In this document: one piece after another, positions 9,796 through 18,895 of the stretch | Layout: each line of letters starts with the position of its first letter | How positions within the stretch are numbered: position 1 is the first letter of the stretch | Assembly: GCA_001275005.1 (NCBI GenBank) | Contig: JWZX01003295.1 | Location: forward strand, 1-34,698 | Reading direction: 5' to 3' | Source of the DNA: Chrysochromulina tobinii | Taxonomy: Eukaryota > Haptophyta > Prymnesiales > Chrysochromulinaceae | DNA: 34,698 bases | Made by a program: the position numbers and the translations under genes | Notes under the pieces: generated by a model | What the model saw: only the letters and a program-made list of their open reading frames with translations | What the model was told of the DNA's origin: nothing | The model's database searches: none

Positions 9796-11323
9796 TCATT
9801 GCATGCGGAGCGCACGGTCGTCGTGCCCGTGGTCGGCGCCCTCAAACTCGAAGAAAAAGAAGGCCGAGCTGATGATGATGTACGTGGAGATGAGCATGGC
9901 GCCCTCGAGCCAGTTCGTCGAGCCGTCGTTGATGACGCTTGCGACGATCACCGTCGAGAGGAAGGTAATCTGTTCGAGCAGGACGAGGTCCATCAGTGGG
10001 AATCAAAGGTCATCCGAGGTCACGCAGTCAATGGGAAACAAAGGTCATCCGAGGTCACGCAGTCAATGGGAATCAAAGGTCATCCGAGGTCACGCAGTCA
10101 ATGGGAATCAAAGGTCATCCGAGGTCACGCAGTCAATGGGAATCAAAGGTCATCCGAGGTCACGCAGTCAATGGGAATCAAAGGTCATCCGAGGTCACGC
10201 AGTCATTGGGAATCAAAGGTCATCCGAGGTCACGCAGTCATTGGGAATCCAAGGTGCTCAAGGACATGCGCAGCGCCGATCCAAGGTACTTCCCACAGGT
10301 ACTCACCGCACTCTCAAAGAGGCCGAAGTCGAGGTCGAGGGGCTGGCCGATGAGCCAGCCGAGCAGCACCATCACCGGGACCACGAAGAGCGCAATTTGG
10401 GTCGACGAGCCCTGCGCCACCGCCAGCGCAAGGTCCATCTTCAGCCGGAACGCCATCACGACCGCCGTCGAGTGCTCGGCCGCGTTGCCGATGATCGGGA
10501 TGATGACGAAACCCACGAATGCGGGCGTGAGGCCCATGCCCTCGGCGGCGCCCTCGACAGCACCCGAGAGGAGCTCGGACAGGTACGCGAGCACAAGCGT
10601 CGCCCCGAGCAGCCACAATATCGACCCCCAGAAGCCCAGGTACGACTCCTCTTCTTCGCCCTCCTCGGCCTCCTTTTTGTGTTCCTCCTCGCCAGGCTTG
10701 AGAGCCGGGCACGGGCAGAGCGTGTTCATGAGGAAGAGCGCGTACAGGAAGAGGAAGATGACGGAGATGAAGCGCGATATCGAGAGCGACTCGTTGCCGT
10801 GGGACTCGAACTGACCGGTGGCCGTCATCAGGGTAGGGAGAATGACGCCGATCACGGACACCTGGAGCATGGTGGTATTCGCTGTCGCCGTCGTCGATCC
10901 ATAAGCCACGTTCCGCTTGACGGAGCCGGAGGCCAGGCACGCGAACCCGAGCACGAGGAGGGCGTTCGAGAGGATGGATCCGAGGAGCGAGAGCTTCACC
11001 ACCTCGAGTTGGCCAGCTTTGAGGAGGAAGAAACAGATGATCATCTCGGTCGCGTTGCCGAATGTCGCATTGAGGAGCCCGCCGATCGTCTGGCTGGTGT
11101 GGAGCGCTGTCTGCTCCGTGGCGTCGCCGAGCAGAGCGGCGAGCGGCAGGATTGCAAAGCAGCAGAGGCTGAAGATGATGGCTTCGGACTCAAAGAACTC
11201 CTCGCTCACCAGTGCAATCGGAACAAACAACAGCAGAATGTACAAGCGATTGCCGGTCAGCATCGTATAGCTGCCCTTGAAGAAGCTGCCCACACCATCG
11301 GCGGCGGGCGGGGGGTGCATCAT
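9796..11323 (-). CDS. Ca2+/H+ antiporter, CAX family (two exons)
   Basis: Exon 1 is 11323-10307 and exon 2 is 9969-9796, giving 396 residues, usual for CAX/VCX1 antiporters. The two inverted alpha repeats are clear: LLNATFGNATEMI (c-1, GNATE at 89-93) and IIGNAAEHSTAVV (c-2, GNAAE at 279-283). An acidic cytosolic loop (211-227, GEEEHKKEAEEGEEEE) lies between the halves. Eleven or so helices are expected. Exon 1 ends in GLFESA and exon 2 supplies ITFLSTVIVASVINDGSTNWLEG, matching the conserved C-terminal helices and the NWLEG motif; the join is phase 0. The protein exchanges vacuolar or other endomembrane protons for cytosolic Ca2+. I chose the ATG at 11323 because upstream in-frame codons start only with non-ATG triplets. 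It is divergent from the gene at 11578. Confidence 0.9.
9970..10306 (-). other. CAX intron, mostly a 35-bp minisatellite
   Basis: The 337-base intron has a strong donor GTGAGT (10306-10301) and acceptor GAACAG (ending 9970). Seven full 35-base units at 9997-10241 make up most of it. Splicing restores the conserved CAX C-terminus exactly. Confidence 0.85.
9997..10241. repeat. Seven-copy 35-bp minisatellite
   Basis: Units start at 9997, 10032, 10067, 10102, 10137, 10172 and 10207, with a partial eighth from 10242. The unit reads TGGGAATCAAAGGTCATCCG followed by AGGTCACGCAGTCAA. Units differ by single bases (GAAACAA in unit 2; CAT instead of CAA at the end of units 6 and 7), implying recent expansion. 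Confidence 0.97.
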
Positions 11324-11577
11324 GTTGGGCGGTGAGGTCGAGTCTTCTCGAAACTCACAGCCTCTCGCGTTACATCGCGAGGCGAAACGAAGAGGTTTTT
11401 TAGGCAAGTTCGAACTTTGATTGACGAAACTAATTGCAAAAAAATAATCCGAGGCCAGTAACAAGGCCTCGCACCTTGCCCCCCCTCCCTCCCCCTCACA
11501 TGCGCACGCAAGCACGTGGCCCGTCCGTCACGCAAAACTCACGGAAACAATCCCCCGCGTCGCGTTGGGCACGAAAA

Positions 11578-12354
11578 ATGTGCGTCGTCACCTCCTGGCC
11601 AGCGACCAAGGTAGCGAAGCTCACGCTCGTCATTGAGCTGCTCGGCCTCCTCTTGAGCGTTCGCCAGCTGCAAGACAACGAGCCGCTCATGCAAGCCATC
11701 TCGATGCCGATGGTGGCGTACGGTGTCGGCGCAGCCGGATGCACGGTCCTCGCCTTCGTCGCCACTGTGCCCAAGGATCCGCTGCGCCTCCGCTGTCTCC
11801 TTTTTCTGGCAATGGCGACGTTCCTACACGCGAGAACCTCCTTCGGCGCAATACCAAAGTACCAAACCGCCCTCGAAAAGCAGGCGGTAGCCGTCTGCAC
11901 GAAGTGGGGCTCGCCTGAGGAGCCGCTGGCTGCGGCCGCATCCGAGCTGCACGCCATGTTCATGAACCCGATCGCCGAGCGCAACCTGAGGGCGGACACG
12001 GTCGTGTCGAACGTCAAGCTGTACGTGGACGGTAGTTTGGAGCAAATGGCCATGATTCGCAACGTAAAGAAGCTTGAGCCGGCAACCAGCGAGATGCTGT
12101 CGGCCATGCGGCAGATGTCGTGCCAGGCGGCGCTTGTGAACTTGGTGCAGGGCGACATGAAGGTACCGGTCAAAGGGATTGGCATCCTCAGCTTCATGGG
12201 CGGGCTGCTGTGCGTCTACATAGTGATGCGGCTATGGTGCGAGGATTTCGAGAGCGGCGCGCGCTTCCGGCGACGGCTCTTTCCCGAGGAGCACGCTGAG
12301 GAAATCGCCGCTGAGCGGGCGGCGGCGGCGGCGACGGCGAAACGGAAGGAATAG
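11578..12354 (+). CDS. Four-helix membrane protein of unknown function
   Basis: An ORF of 258 residues from the ATG at 11578 (MCVVTSWPATKVAKL); longer frames upstream start at an unlikely proline/arginine-rich region. Hydrophobic segments lie at about 11-28, 41-64, 71-84 and 205-228, with a long hydrophilic part (about 90-200) between the third and fourth that is rich in Ala, Glu and Met and may be helical. The C-terminus is charged (FPEEHAEEIAAERAAAAATAKRKE), resembling ER-type lysine-rich tails, although KRKE is not a perfect KKxx signal. I do not recognise the family. The divergent arrangement with CAX (254 bases between starts) could mean a shared promoter. Confidence 0.65.
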   Translation: MCVVTSWPATKVAKLTLVIELLGLLLSVRQLQDNEPLMQAISMPMVAYGVGAAGCTVLAFVATVPKDPLRLRCLLFLAMATFLHARTSFGAIPKYQTALEKQAVAVCTKWGSPEEPLAAAASELHAMFMNPIAERNLRADTVVSNVKLYVDGSLEQMAMIRNVKKLEPATSEMLSAMRQMSCQAALVNLVQGDMKVPVKGIGILSFMGGLLCVYIVMRLWCEDFESGARFRRRLFPEEHAEEIAAERAAAAATAKRKE

Positions 12355-12522
12355 AGACTGCTGGGTAACCTTTGGGACCTCGAGACCTTGAGGACACCCA
12401 CACCGTATCGACCTTATTTACGTGTGACAACTCGCACACCGGACGGACGGAGGCGAGTACTCCAGGCGACTTGTGTGACCGCTGGGCCGGGGGCAGCGGA
12501 GCCGTCGCTTCCGGAGACGGTG

Positions 12523-12546
12523 GTAAGTAAGTAAGTAAGTAAGTAA
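12523..12546 (+). repeat. (GTAA)6 microsatellite
   Basis: Six perfect GTAA units lie in the intergenic region downstream of the four-helix membrane protein gene. Confidence 0.97.
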
Positions 12547-12755
12547 ACATCGCCAACCGGCAGCGGTGGTGTGGTGTGCGCGAGGGGGGGGCGACATACG
12601 TACCTTTACCGGCCTGCATTGCCGGCCTGATCATTCATCATTGGAATAGAGAACGGGACGGCGCCTTAATCCCCTTAACTGCAGGTGCAGCCCCTCCTTT
12701 CTCATCGTGAATGGGAGCTCCCACGCTGCGCGCCGGGATGGCCCAATGTGGGGAA

Positions 12756-12898
12756 GCTCGCTTTCTTCTAGTTCCTGTCAACTTCCGAACCACCCAAGAC
12801 AGCGGGGCGAGAACCCGGGACGCGGCTCTGCCACCATCGAGGCGCGCTACCCCGTCGCAGCGCATGCTCGCTTTCTTCTAGTTCCTGTCAACTTCCGA
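12756..12898 (+). repeat. 33-bp direct repeats flanking a 77-bp segment
   Basis: A perfect 33-base sequence beginning GCTCGCTTTCTTCTAGTTCC is at 12756-12788 and again at 12866-12898. The 77 bases between them contain, on the minus strand, a degenerate tRNA B-box-like string (GGTTCTCGCCC). It could be a local duplication or a decayed tRNA-derived short interspersed element. Confidence 0.8.
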
Positions 12899-12958
12899 TC
12901 AGAGAACGCCGTCTGTCTGCACATCTTCGGCCGTCCGCGAGTGCGGAGCCACCTTTTC

Positions 12959-14600
12959 ATGGGCCGAGCAGCCAACGTGGATGGCCCGCAGTGCGATGAT
13001 GACACCGTCTGGCCCGATCTCCTTCGCGTCGTTCTCTGCGGCAGCAGCATCCCGGCGGCCGTGCGGCCCGGCTTCTCGAGATCGTGGGGCATCTTGGCGG
13101 TGGACGACATGTACGCGAGTGTGACGCCGGATTCCATCGAGGTCCGTGTGCTATTGCCCGATGGATCCCGCGAGCTCGTGGACGGCACCGTCATGGCCGA
13201 GATCGAGAGCGGAGACCGCCTGTCCATTCGAGTGAGTATGCAGGCGCCGTCGTGGCTCACCTTTGAGGTGGAGTTGCTGGCGAAGCGGCGCGGTCGAGTG
13301 GTGCTGCCGCTCACCGTCGGACCCATCGAGGTGGTGCACACGCTACCTCGCCCCCTGCTCGGTGCGCAATGGTCGCGCCACATTGCGCTCTTGCTCGGCT
13401 GCGGCGCAGCGGCGTCCGGTGAGGATGACGTGGCCGACGGTGCGCACAACCGGATACACCCCAGCATGCAAGATTTCACCACGGCGTCACGTCCCCACAG
13501 GTACGCCCAAGCTCCGAGTGCACGAGGCTCAGGCAAGCACTTCGACGATCGCGTCGGCGACGTGGGACCCCGGCGTGCTCCTCGCAGCGTACCTGTCGCA
13601 CACATGGCACGCTGGCACCCTACTGCGCTCGCTCGGGGATGCCGAGGAAGTCGGAGTCGCGTCCGGTGGGGGCGGCCTCGTCGCCGCGACGGGCGGCCTG
13701 ACGGCGTCCGCCGACGGGTCGATTGCCAACGGGCTCCTCCACGATGGCGCCCACGATGGCGCGCCGTTGCGCTGCGTCGAGCTCGGCTGTGGCGTGGGTA
13801 TCGCTGGCCTCGCTCTCGCCGCCGCCGCCGCCGGTCGGGTGCGTCTCGCGTTGACGGATGGCGACGCGAGCGCGTGCGCCCTCGCCAAGCGGAACGCGAC
13901 GGCCAACGGCCTGGGAGGCTGTGCGACGACCCACGAGCTCCGGTGGGGTGGGAGTGTAACGGAGGTGTGCGAGGCGATGGGCGGCCGGCCGCACGTCATC
14001 CTGATGGCCGATGTCATCTATCGGCATGAGACCTTCCGTCCGCTCGTTCAAACGCTCGCCAGCCTCTGTGATGCGCCAAGCAGCCCCAACTCGGGCACGA
14101 ACACGCGCCGTACCGAGCGCGGCGCGCCACTCGTGCTGCTCGCGTATCGCCCACGCGTCGACGACGGCCACTTTTGGCACCTATTGCGCGAGGAATTCGC
14201 AGTGGAGGCCCTCCAGGCGCCAGAAGCTCTGCGCAGCCCCGACGCCGCCTCTGCCTCTGCCTCGGCCACGGCGACTGCGACTGCTCCTGCCAGACACTCT
14301 ATCACTGCCGGCAACGGCGGCGCCAAGGGTGGCGGCAATGGCGCTGTCTCTGCCCGCGGGAGCGGTGGCAGAGGCGGCGGCAGCGACGACGCGGAGGCTG
14401 GCCTCTCGCCTACCGTACAGACGCGCATCTTTCGCCTGCGCCGCCGCGCCGTGCGCGTTCCCACTAGCTGTCGTGACTGCTGCCTGCGCGCCGCCGTGCA
14501 CGCGCGCATGGGTATTCCACCGCTCGACACATGCGCCATGGGCCAGCAGCCCCTGCACCATGCGCTTCGGTCGGTCGTCGTGCCTGCCTCTGCCCGGTGA
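12959..14600 (+). CDS. METTL21-like (Methyltransf_16) SAM-dependent methyltransferase, two exons
   Basis: Exon 1 is 12959-13418 and exon 2 is 13501-14600, joined in frame by an 82-base intron, giving 519 residues. After the join the sequence reads TPKLRVHEA... ATWDPGVLLAAYL, the W-D-x-A/G-x-x-L-A-x-Y-L entry typical of the METTL21/FAM86 group. CVELGCGVGIAGLALA is motif I for S-adenosylmethionine; LALTDGD supplies the acidic adenosine-ribose loop; VILMADVIYRHETFRPLVQTL is the post-I D-V-x-Y element. Members usually methylate lysines of chaperones, elongation factors or other proteins; the target is unknown. The C-terminus has an Ala/Ser/Gly-rich insert (about 14240-14400) and an arginine-rich end. 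The start ATG at 12959 is the first in frame after the 33-bp repeats; the true 5' end could differ. Confidence 0.75.
13419..13500 (+). other. 82-base intron of the methyltransferase
   Basis: The donor is CCG/GTGAGG and the acceptor GTCCCCACAG/GT. Exon 1 ends one base into a codon and exon 2 continues in the frame that carries all the methyltransferase motifs. Confidence 0.8.
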
Positions 14601-15314
14601 GCGAGCACGCAGCTGACCGCAGCGCGCCTCCCATGAGGCTCACATGTGCGACGACCCAAAGGAAGGCGGAGCAGCGCGCGGTGTCTCGCGTGTCGGTTAC
14701 GTTGGTGCGCATGCCCGATTTGTACGGCGCGCGGTTCGGTTCCGCTCCGAGAGTCGTCGTTTTTGCCGCGGCGTTCGATTGCGCGCGCTTTTTGCGCGCT
14801 TCCGGAGGGTGGTCGTCGCAGTTCCGCCTTCGGCTTGGAAATGGGGCGTAGCCGTCGGCGTGCGGTGGGCCGTCGCCATGGCGATGGCCGTCGCGTTCGC
14901 GGTTCGGTTGGGCCGGCATCGGCGGCCCACGACGCGGGCATCGCGCGCGCCCTCACATCCGCGCATCGTTCGGCCACGTCATGGGCCATGGGGGGACATG
15001 ACACGTCGGCGCGGCGGCGTTTCACCGCGCGAGACAGTTCAACTACGCGACACTCGTCACTCCGCGCTCGAACACGGGCAGCACCGCCACTGTCACTCAC
15101 AGTCCCACACGCTCTACAGGCACAGCACCGCGGCACTGAAAGCCTGGAACCCTCGGAAGCAGCACTAGGTAAAGGGAGCAGCAGACAAACAGCAGACACA
15201 CCAGGGTGGTTTCTCACGTTCGGTTCTGGCAGAGCGTCTCTCGGTACGCTCGCGGTACGAGTGGCACTCCCCTCTTACTCCCCTCAGGTATTTCGCTCCC
15301 CCATAGAGTCCGTA
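14601..15314. other. Intergenic region between convergent genes
   Basis: No gene is supported. Arginine-rich open frames here (for example plus strand 14644-15168) look like GC-driven noise. The 3' ends of the methyltransferase and of the kinase on the opposite strand must lie in it. Confidence 0.45.
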
Positions 15315-17171
15315 TCAGATGTGGAACCACGCATGCTCCAGCGCGGCCTGTGCAGTCGGGCGCGCCTTCGGGTCAAAGGCGAGCAGCCTGCCAAGGAGCT
15401 CCTTGCACTCGGGGCTGAGGGCACGCCACTTGCCCAGCGCCACTTTATGCGATTCCTTCTTGAAGCTTTCGTCACTCAGCGGCCGCGCGGGCTGCGAGGG
15501 CTCGGCGAGGGCTGCGAGGGGTATCGGCGGGTACGGGAACTGCTGCATGAGCAACACATACAGGACGACTCCCAAGCGGAAGATGTCCATCTCCTTGGTC
15601 GCATGCGGCAACACCGGCAGCAAGCTCTTTTGCGCCTGGTTGAGCAACTCGGGTGCGCAGTAGGCGAAGCCGCACGTGCCCGGGTTGGCCACCTTGGGCT
15701 TCTTACCCGGGAAGCTCGCCAGCCCAAAGTCGATGATCTTGGCCTGCAGCTGCGCGGTAGTGCCGCCCGTCCCGACCACGAAGAGGTTCTCGAGCTTCAC
15801 GTCGTTGTGCAGCACGCCACACTGGCCATGAAGGTGCGCAAAGGCGCTGAAGATTTGGTGGAAGAGGTGCTTCGCAGTGGCCTCGTCCACGCCCTGCTCG
15901 TAAAACGCCATCAAATCCTCACCATCGAGGAACTCGCACAGCACGAACGCCTCGGCATCGGTTTCAATCACCTTGTCGAAGCGCATGATGTTTGGGTGCG
16001 GAGTGAGATCGCGCGCCGCGCACAGTTCAGAGATGAGGTCCTCGTGGTCGAATTTCTTGTAGCACTTCATGACCCGATGCTCACCCGTCGCGATGTTGGT
16101 CACTTTCCACAGGGCGTGCGACGATTGATCACCGCCCGAATTGGCGATTTGGTCTTGCATGTCAAGCCACACGTCGCCGTCGGCCGAGGTGATGAGCCGT
16201 TTGGTCGTCACGGATCCCTCGGTAGCCCCTTCGAGCCGCTGTTTTTGTTTCAAACGCCCACCTGCGTCGAACACGACCTTCGAGATGAGTGCTGCGCCCT
16301 TGCGGCGCGACTCGAGCCCCCATTGGGCCTCTCGGAGCTTCTCCTCGAGCAGGCGGTTCTTCTCGTGAGCGGCACGCCTCTCTGCCTCAACTTGTTGCTC
16401 CTTGCGCTCGTTGGCCTCGAGCTCCGCCTTCGCCTTTGCCAGCTCGGCGTTCGATGCTCTGTCGGCGCTTCCCCCGGGGCTCCTAGCGGTGGAGGCGGCG
16501 GCGGCGGCGGCGAGGCGCAAGCACCGTTCCTTGAGCTGCTTGCCTTCGGTGCTCAGCGCGGCGAGCTCTGCCTTCCGGTCGTCCTCCTCCTTTTGCGAGC
16601 GCCTCAGGTCGGTGCTGAGCGACTCGATGCTGCCCGTGAGCACGAACACGTCGCGGACCGCCGCCGCCACCAGCGCCGCGAGCACCAGCGCCATCCCCAA
16701 AAAGACCAACCGCTGCGTCTCTCCCGCGTCGCCCCCGAGCTCCTTGATGTCGTCCGTCGCCCCGGGGAGCTCATCGATGCCGTCGAAGAGGCGTAGCAGC
16801 TCGTCGTCATCAAAGCCCCCATCGCCGTCCTCGTCGAATCGTCCGAGCAGCTTGCCCCACCGCTTCACCGCCGCCGAATCGTCCGACTGGTTCAGGCTCG
16901 CCAAGAACCAGCGCGACACTTCTTCCTTGCTGAGATTGCGGTTGCCATCGGCGTCCATCCGCGCACGGTACTTGGCGAGCACCACAGCTTGGCTGTGCTG
17001 GATGTACACGCCGTGCCCGATCACGAACAACGAGACGCTCAAAAGCGCGACGAGGAGGAGCTTGAGTTGAGACGGGTTATCAAATTTGCCGCTCTTGGGC
17101 ACACTGAAGAAGTCCCGTGCACTCGGCGGCCGCTTCGGCGTGAGTGGTCCATCATCCGGCTGCGGGTCCAT
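15315..17171 (-). CDS. Membrane-anchored EF-hand / coiled-coil / protein kinase
   Basis: 618 residues from the ATG at 17171; the frame is open a little further upstream but without an ATG. Order: Pro-rich tail; helix at about 36-55; EF-hand loop DADGNRNLSKEE (73-84, position 6 is Arg rather than Gly); canonical EF-hand loop DEDGDGGFDDDE (113-124); second helix (about 153-174); Ala/Glu/Lys-rich coiled coil (181-290); kinase domain (about 347-618). The kinase has VMKC with K369, catalytic loop HNDVKLEN (455-462), DFG (481-483) and CAPE (505-508). The Gly-rich loop is not recognisable and the HRD arginine is Asn, so it is a non-RD kinase, apparently active otherwise. If both helices span the membrane, the EF-hands face the side opposite to the kinase. 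It may couple lumenal or extracellular Ca2+ to cytosolic phosphorylation; this is inference. Confidence 0.82.
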   Translation of the reverse strand: MDPQPDDGPLTPKRPPSARDFFSVPKSGKFDNPSQLKLLLVALLSVSLFVIGHGVYIQHSQAVVLAKYRARMDADGNRNLSKEEVSRWFLASLNQSDDSAAVKRWGKLLGRFDEDGDGGFDDDELLRLFDGIDELPGATDDIKELGGDAGETQRLVFLGMALVLAALVAAAVRDVFVLTGSIESLSTDLRRSQKEEDDRKAELAALSTEGKQLKERCLRLAAAAAASTARSPGGSADRASNAELAKAKAELEANERKEQQVEAERRAAHEKNRLLEEKLREAQWGLESRRKGAALISKVVFDAGGRLKQKQRLEGATEGSVTTKRLITSADGDVWLDMQDQIANSGGDQSSHALWKVTNIATGEHRVMKCYKKFDHEDLISELCAARDLTPHPNIMRFDKVIETDAEAFVLCEFLDGEDLMAFYEQGVDEATAKHLFHQIFSAFAHLHGQCGVLHNDVKLENLFVVGTGGTTAQLQAKIIDFGLASFPGKKPKVANPGTCGFAYCAPELLNQAQKSLLPVLPHATKEMDIFRLGVVLYVLLMQQFPYPPIPLAALAEPSQPARPLSDESFKKESHKVALGKWRALSPECKELLGRLLAFDPKARPTAQAALEHAWFHI

Positions 17172-18001
17172 GATCCTGCAGCAGCCAGGGGGGTGAGGGG
17201 CCACACTCAGCAGTCACCTCCGAGTCGCACTTGTCAGCGGGCGAACGTGGCGCGACGACAAGGCGTGGGCGGGGACGGCCAGTTTCAGCTTGAAAACTAA
17301 TCTCGAGGTTGGTATTCTCAGCCCCGCGTGCGCGCGCAGCGCGGAAGCCGCAGCGGCGGGTCGACAGTATCTGATCTGCTTTTCATCATGTGCGGCCGTC
17401 CCCCGGGCCACGCTGGCGCACGCTCAATCAGCAGCACTGGGCACACAACACACCGCCGCGATCGCGAATCCACCTTTCGTTCGCGGCCCAGAAGTATACG
17501 GGTAGAATCAGGCGAATCTCATGCATAAGAAATCACACATTCATTCACACATACACCGTTTCACACGGCGGGGACCCCCGGCGCGGTTTAGAAGGGCGAC
17601 ACATGTCCACGGTGAACTTGAAGCTCATGGCGTGTGCGGCGAGAAGGATGGTTGCACCGGGGGAGCCGGGACACACATACGGCCAGATACGGGCCGACTC
17701 ACCGGACGCGTGTGAAAGACCACGACACGACACCGGTGCCAAGCTGCCAACCCAGCGGCATCCGGTATGCGCTGCGTGTGTCCCGGCTCCCGCCTCTCCC
17801 CGTGGATTCGCGAACGAAATTACGACGCCCAAATTCGTGCGTCTTCATGCGGGCGACGATATGGGCCGAACAACAAAACGGGTTTTGGTTTCAAGCGTGC
17901 GTGACGAAAAGATTCCGCGGCGCTCGACGAATCCCCCAGGTTGGAGCTCCCAGCCCCTTGGTCGGAGGTAATTTTTGTCACACGTCTGTGCTGGATCCGC
18001 C
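17172..18001. other. Intergenic region upstream of the kinase
   Basis: No convincing gene. It contains the probable kinase promoter and an inverted pair of the dispersed CCGGGGGAGCCGGGACAC motif (17655-17792). Several short frames cross it on both strands without recognisable products. Confidence 0.45.
17655..17792. repeat. MITE-like inverted pair (copy B)
   Basis: The motif reads forward at 17655-17676 and reversed at 17776-17792, an element of about 138 bases, in the same inward arrangement as 2613-2771. The sequence between the arms is unrelated to copy A as far as I can see. Confidence 0.5.
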
Positions 18002-18421
18002 ATGGCTGCGGTCTTCATGCTCTTGAGCTCTTCGTACATCACCATGCCAGTTATGGGTCCTCGTCCTGGTCGCGGTGTCGGTGTGTTCTCAAATATCGTC
18101 ATGATCTATGGCGAAGACATTGATTATGACGGCTGTTCCTCGTGGGAGGACCAGCTGGTGGCGCAGGAATCTGCGTGGATGATGGATCCACGAACTGAGC
18201 ATCAGATGGCCCACAATGTGGAATGGGCGGTGCCGCAATACATCGCAGATGGCGCTCCTTGGATCGAACAGCCGCACATGGACAACGCATGGCCGGAGCC
18301 ATGGATGGCTGAGCAGCCTATGGGTTTGTGGCCACCGCAGCCGGCCGAGATCTTGACGGATAGCTACTATCCCGGCCAATACCCGCTGAACCGCCCGGGA
18401 CCCAACGGTCTTGCCTACTGA
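18002..18421 (+). CDS. Small Met/Trp/Pro-rich protein, unknown
   Basis: 139 residues from the ATG at 18002. The N-terminus MAAVFMLLSSSYITMPVMG is weakly signal-peptide-like. The rest is acidic and unusually rich in Trp and Met (SWEDQLVAQESAWMMDP, VEWAVPQYIADGAPWIEQ, AWPEPWMAEQPMGLWPPQP) and ends in tyrosine/proline (DSYYPGQYPLNRPGPNGLAY). It is not a low-complexity repeat, and base composition is closer to the AT/GC balance of a real gene than the arginine-rich noise frames nearby. No family is recognised. It may also be the last exon of a longer gene starting upstream. Confidence 0.42.
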   Translation: MAAVFMLLSSSYITMPVMGPRPGRGVGVFSNIVMIYGEDIDYDGCSSWEDQLVAQESAWMMDPRTEHQMAHNVEWAVPQYIADGAPWIEQPHMDNAWPEPWMAEQPMGLWPPQPAEILTDSYYPGQYPLNRPGPNGLAY

Positions 18422-18815
18422 GAGCACCATGTGTACGAGCTGCCATCATTGTGGATACATCGCACGACGCCTAAGGGCGTCGAGATGTGATCTCCTTTTG
18501 ATCGCGCGCCGATGTAACAACAAACATGCGTTGGGTCCCCGTCCATTAAGGAGCGGGGCGTAGGTGCAGTAGAGTGTCAGGACTGGTTAGTGGCTAACGG
18601 CTGGTAAGTCTTGTCTTGGTTTCTTCAGATGATCGTGGATCAGCGCTCCCCCGCGCCCTCGACGGTCGCGCCCGCGAGGCACCCGCGAGGCGGTGGCTGG
18701 GCCGGCCCCATGGCCCTGCCCCCGGCCCGCCGCGCTCGCCGTTGCCCACACCGCGCATTGGTCTACCATCCACGTCCACCATCCGCTTCGATTCAGCCGC
18801 GCATCTGCGGCCATC
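18422..18815. other. Intergenic region with short repeats
   Basis: No gene is supported. The right end (from 18783) enters a field of GCGGCCATCTCAGGCGCA-type repeats and an inverted repeat that continues into the 3' end of the PIP kinase gene. Confidence 0.45.
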
Positions 18816-18841
18816 TCAGGCGCACGGCTGAATCGAAGCGG
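18783..18841. repeat. Perfect inverted repeat (17-bp arms, 25-base loop)
   Basis: Arms CGCTTCGATTCAGCCG (18784-18799) and CGGCTGAATCGAAGCG (18825-18840) pair perfectly, and one further C-G pair extends them to 18783 and 18841. It lies across the stop codon of the PIP kinase gene (18816-18818 is in the loop). It could form a hairpin in the 3' end of that mRNA or be a remnant of an inverted insertion. Confidence 0.9.
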
Positions 18842-18895
18842 CCATCTCAGGCCATCTCAGGCGCATCTGCGGCCATCTCAGGCGCACGGCGGCGC
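18800..18895. repeat. GCGGCCATCTCAGGCGCA short repeats
   Basis: Four to five copies of GGCCATCTCAGG, some extended by CGCA, occur in 18808-18890. On the minus strand they encode the terminal MRLRWPEM-like repeats of the PIP kinase ORF, so its last 20 or so residues are repeat-derived. Confidence 0.8.

Larger units (their letters stand above)
12355..12958. other. Intergenic region with microsatellite and direct repeat
   Basis: No gene is supported. A six-copy GTAA microsatellite lies at 12523-12546. A 33-base direct repeat occurs at 12756-12788 and 12866-12898, flanking a 77-base segment. The following methyltransferase frame is open upstream of its ATG, to 12707, but without another ATG. Confidence 0.5.

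Noticed and set aside
9997..10241. CRISPR-like regular repeat array
   Set aside because: The 35-base units abut directly with no unique spacers, and the array sits in a spliced eukaryotic intron.
9605..11335. 576-codon plus-strand open frame across CAX
   Set aside because: Antisense to CAX and its minisatellite intron; the translation is a charged, repetitive shadow and it begins without an ATG.
12789..12865. tRNA gene on the minus strand
   Set aside because: There is a B-box-like string and a GGTAGC-like start, but the arms do not pair into a full cloverleaf and the length between elements is wrong.
14646..16796. 716-codon open frame on the plus strand
   Set aside because: It is antisense to the clearly recognisable EF-hand kinase; GC-rich codon use leaves the opposite strand open. 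Its translation is Arg/Leu/Glu-rich with no family features.
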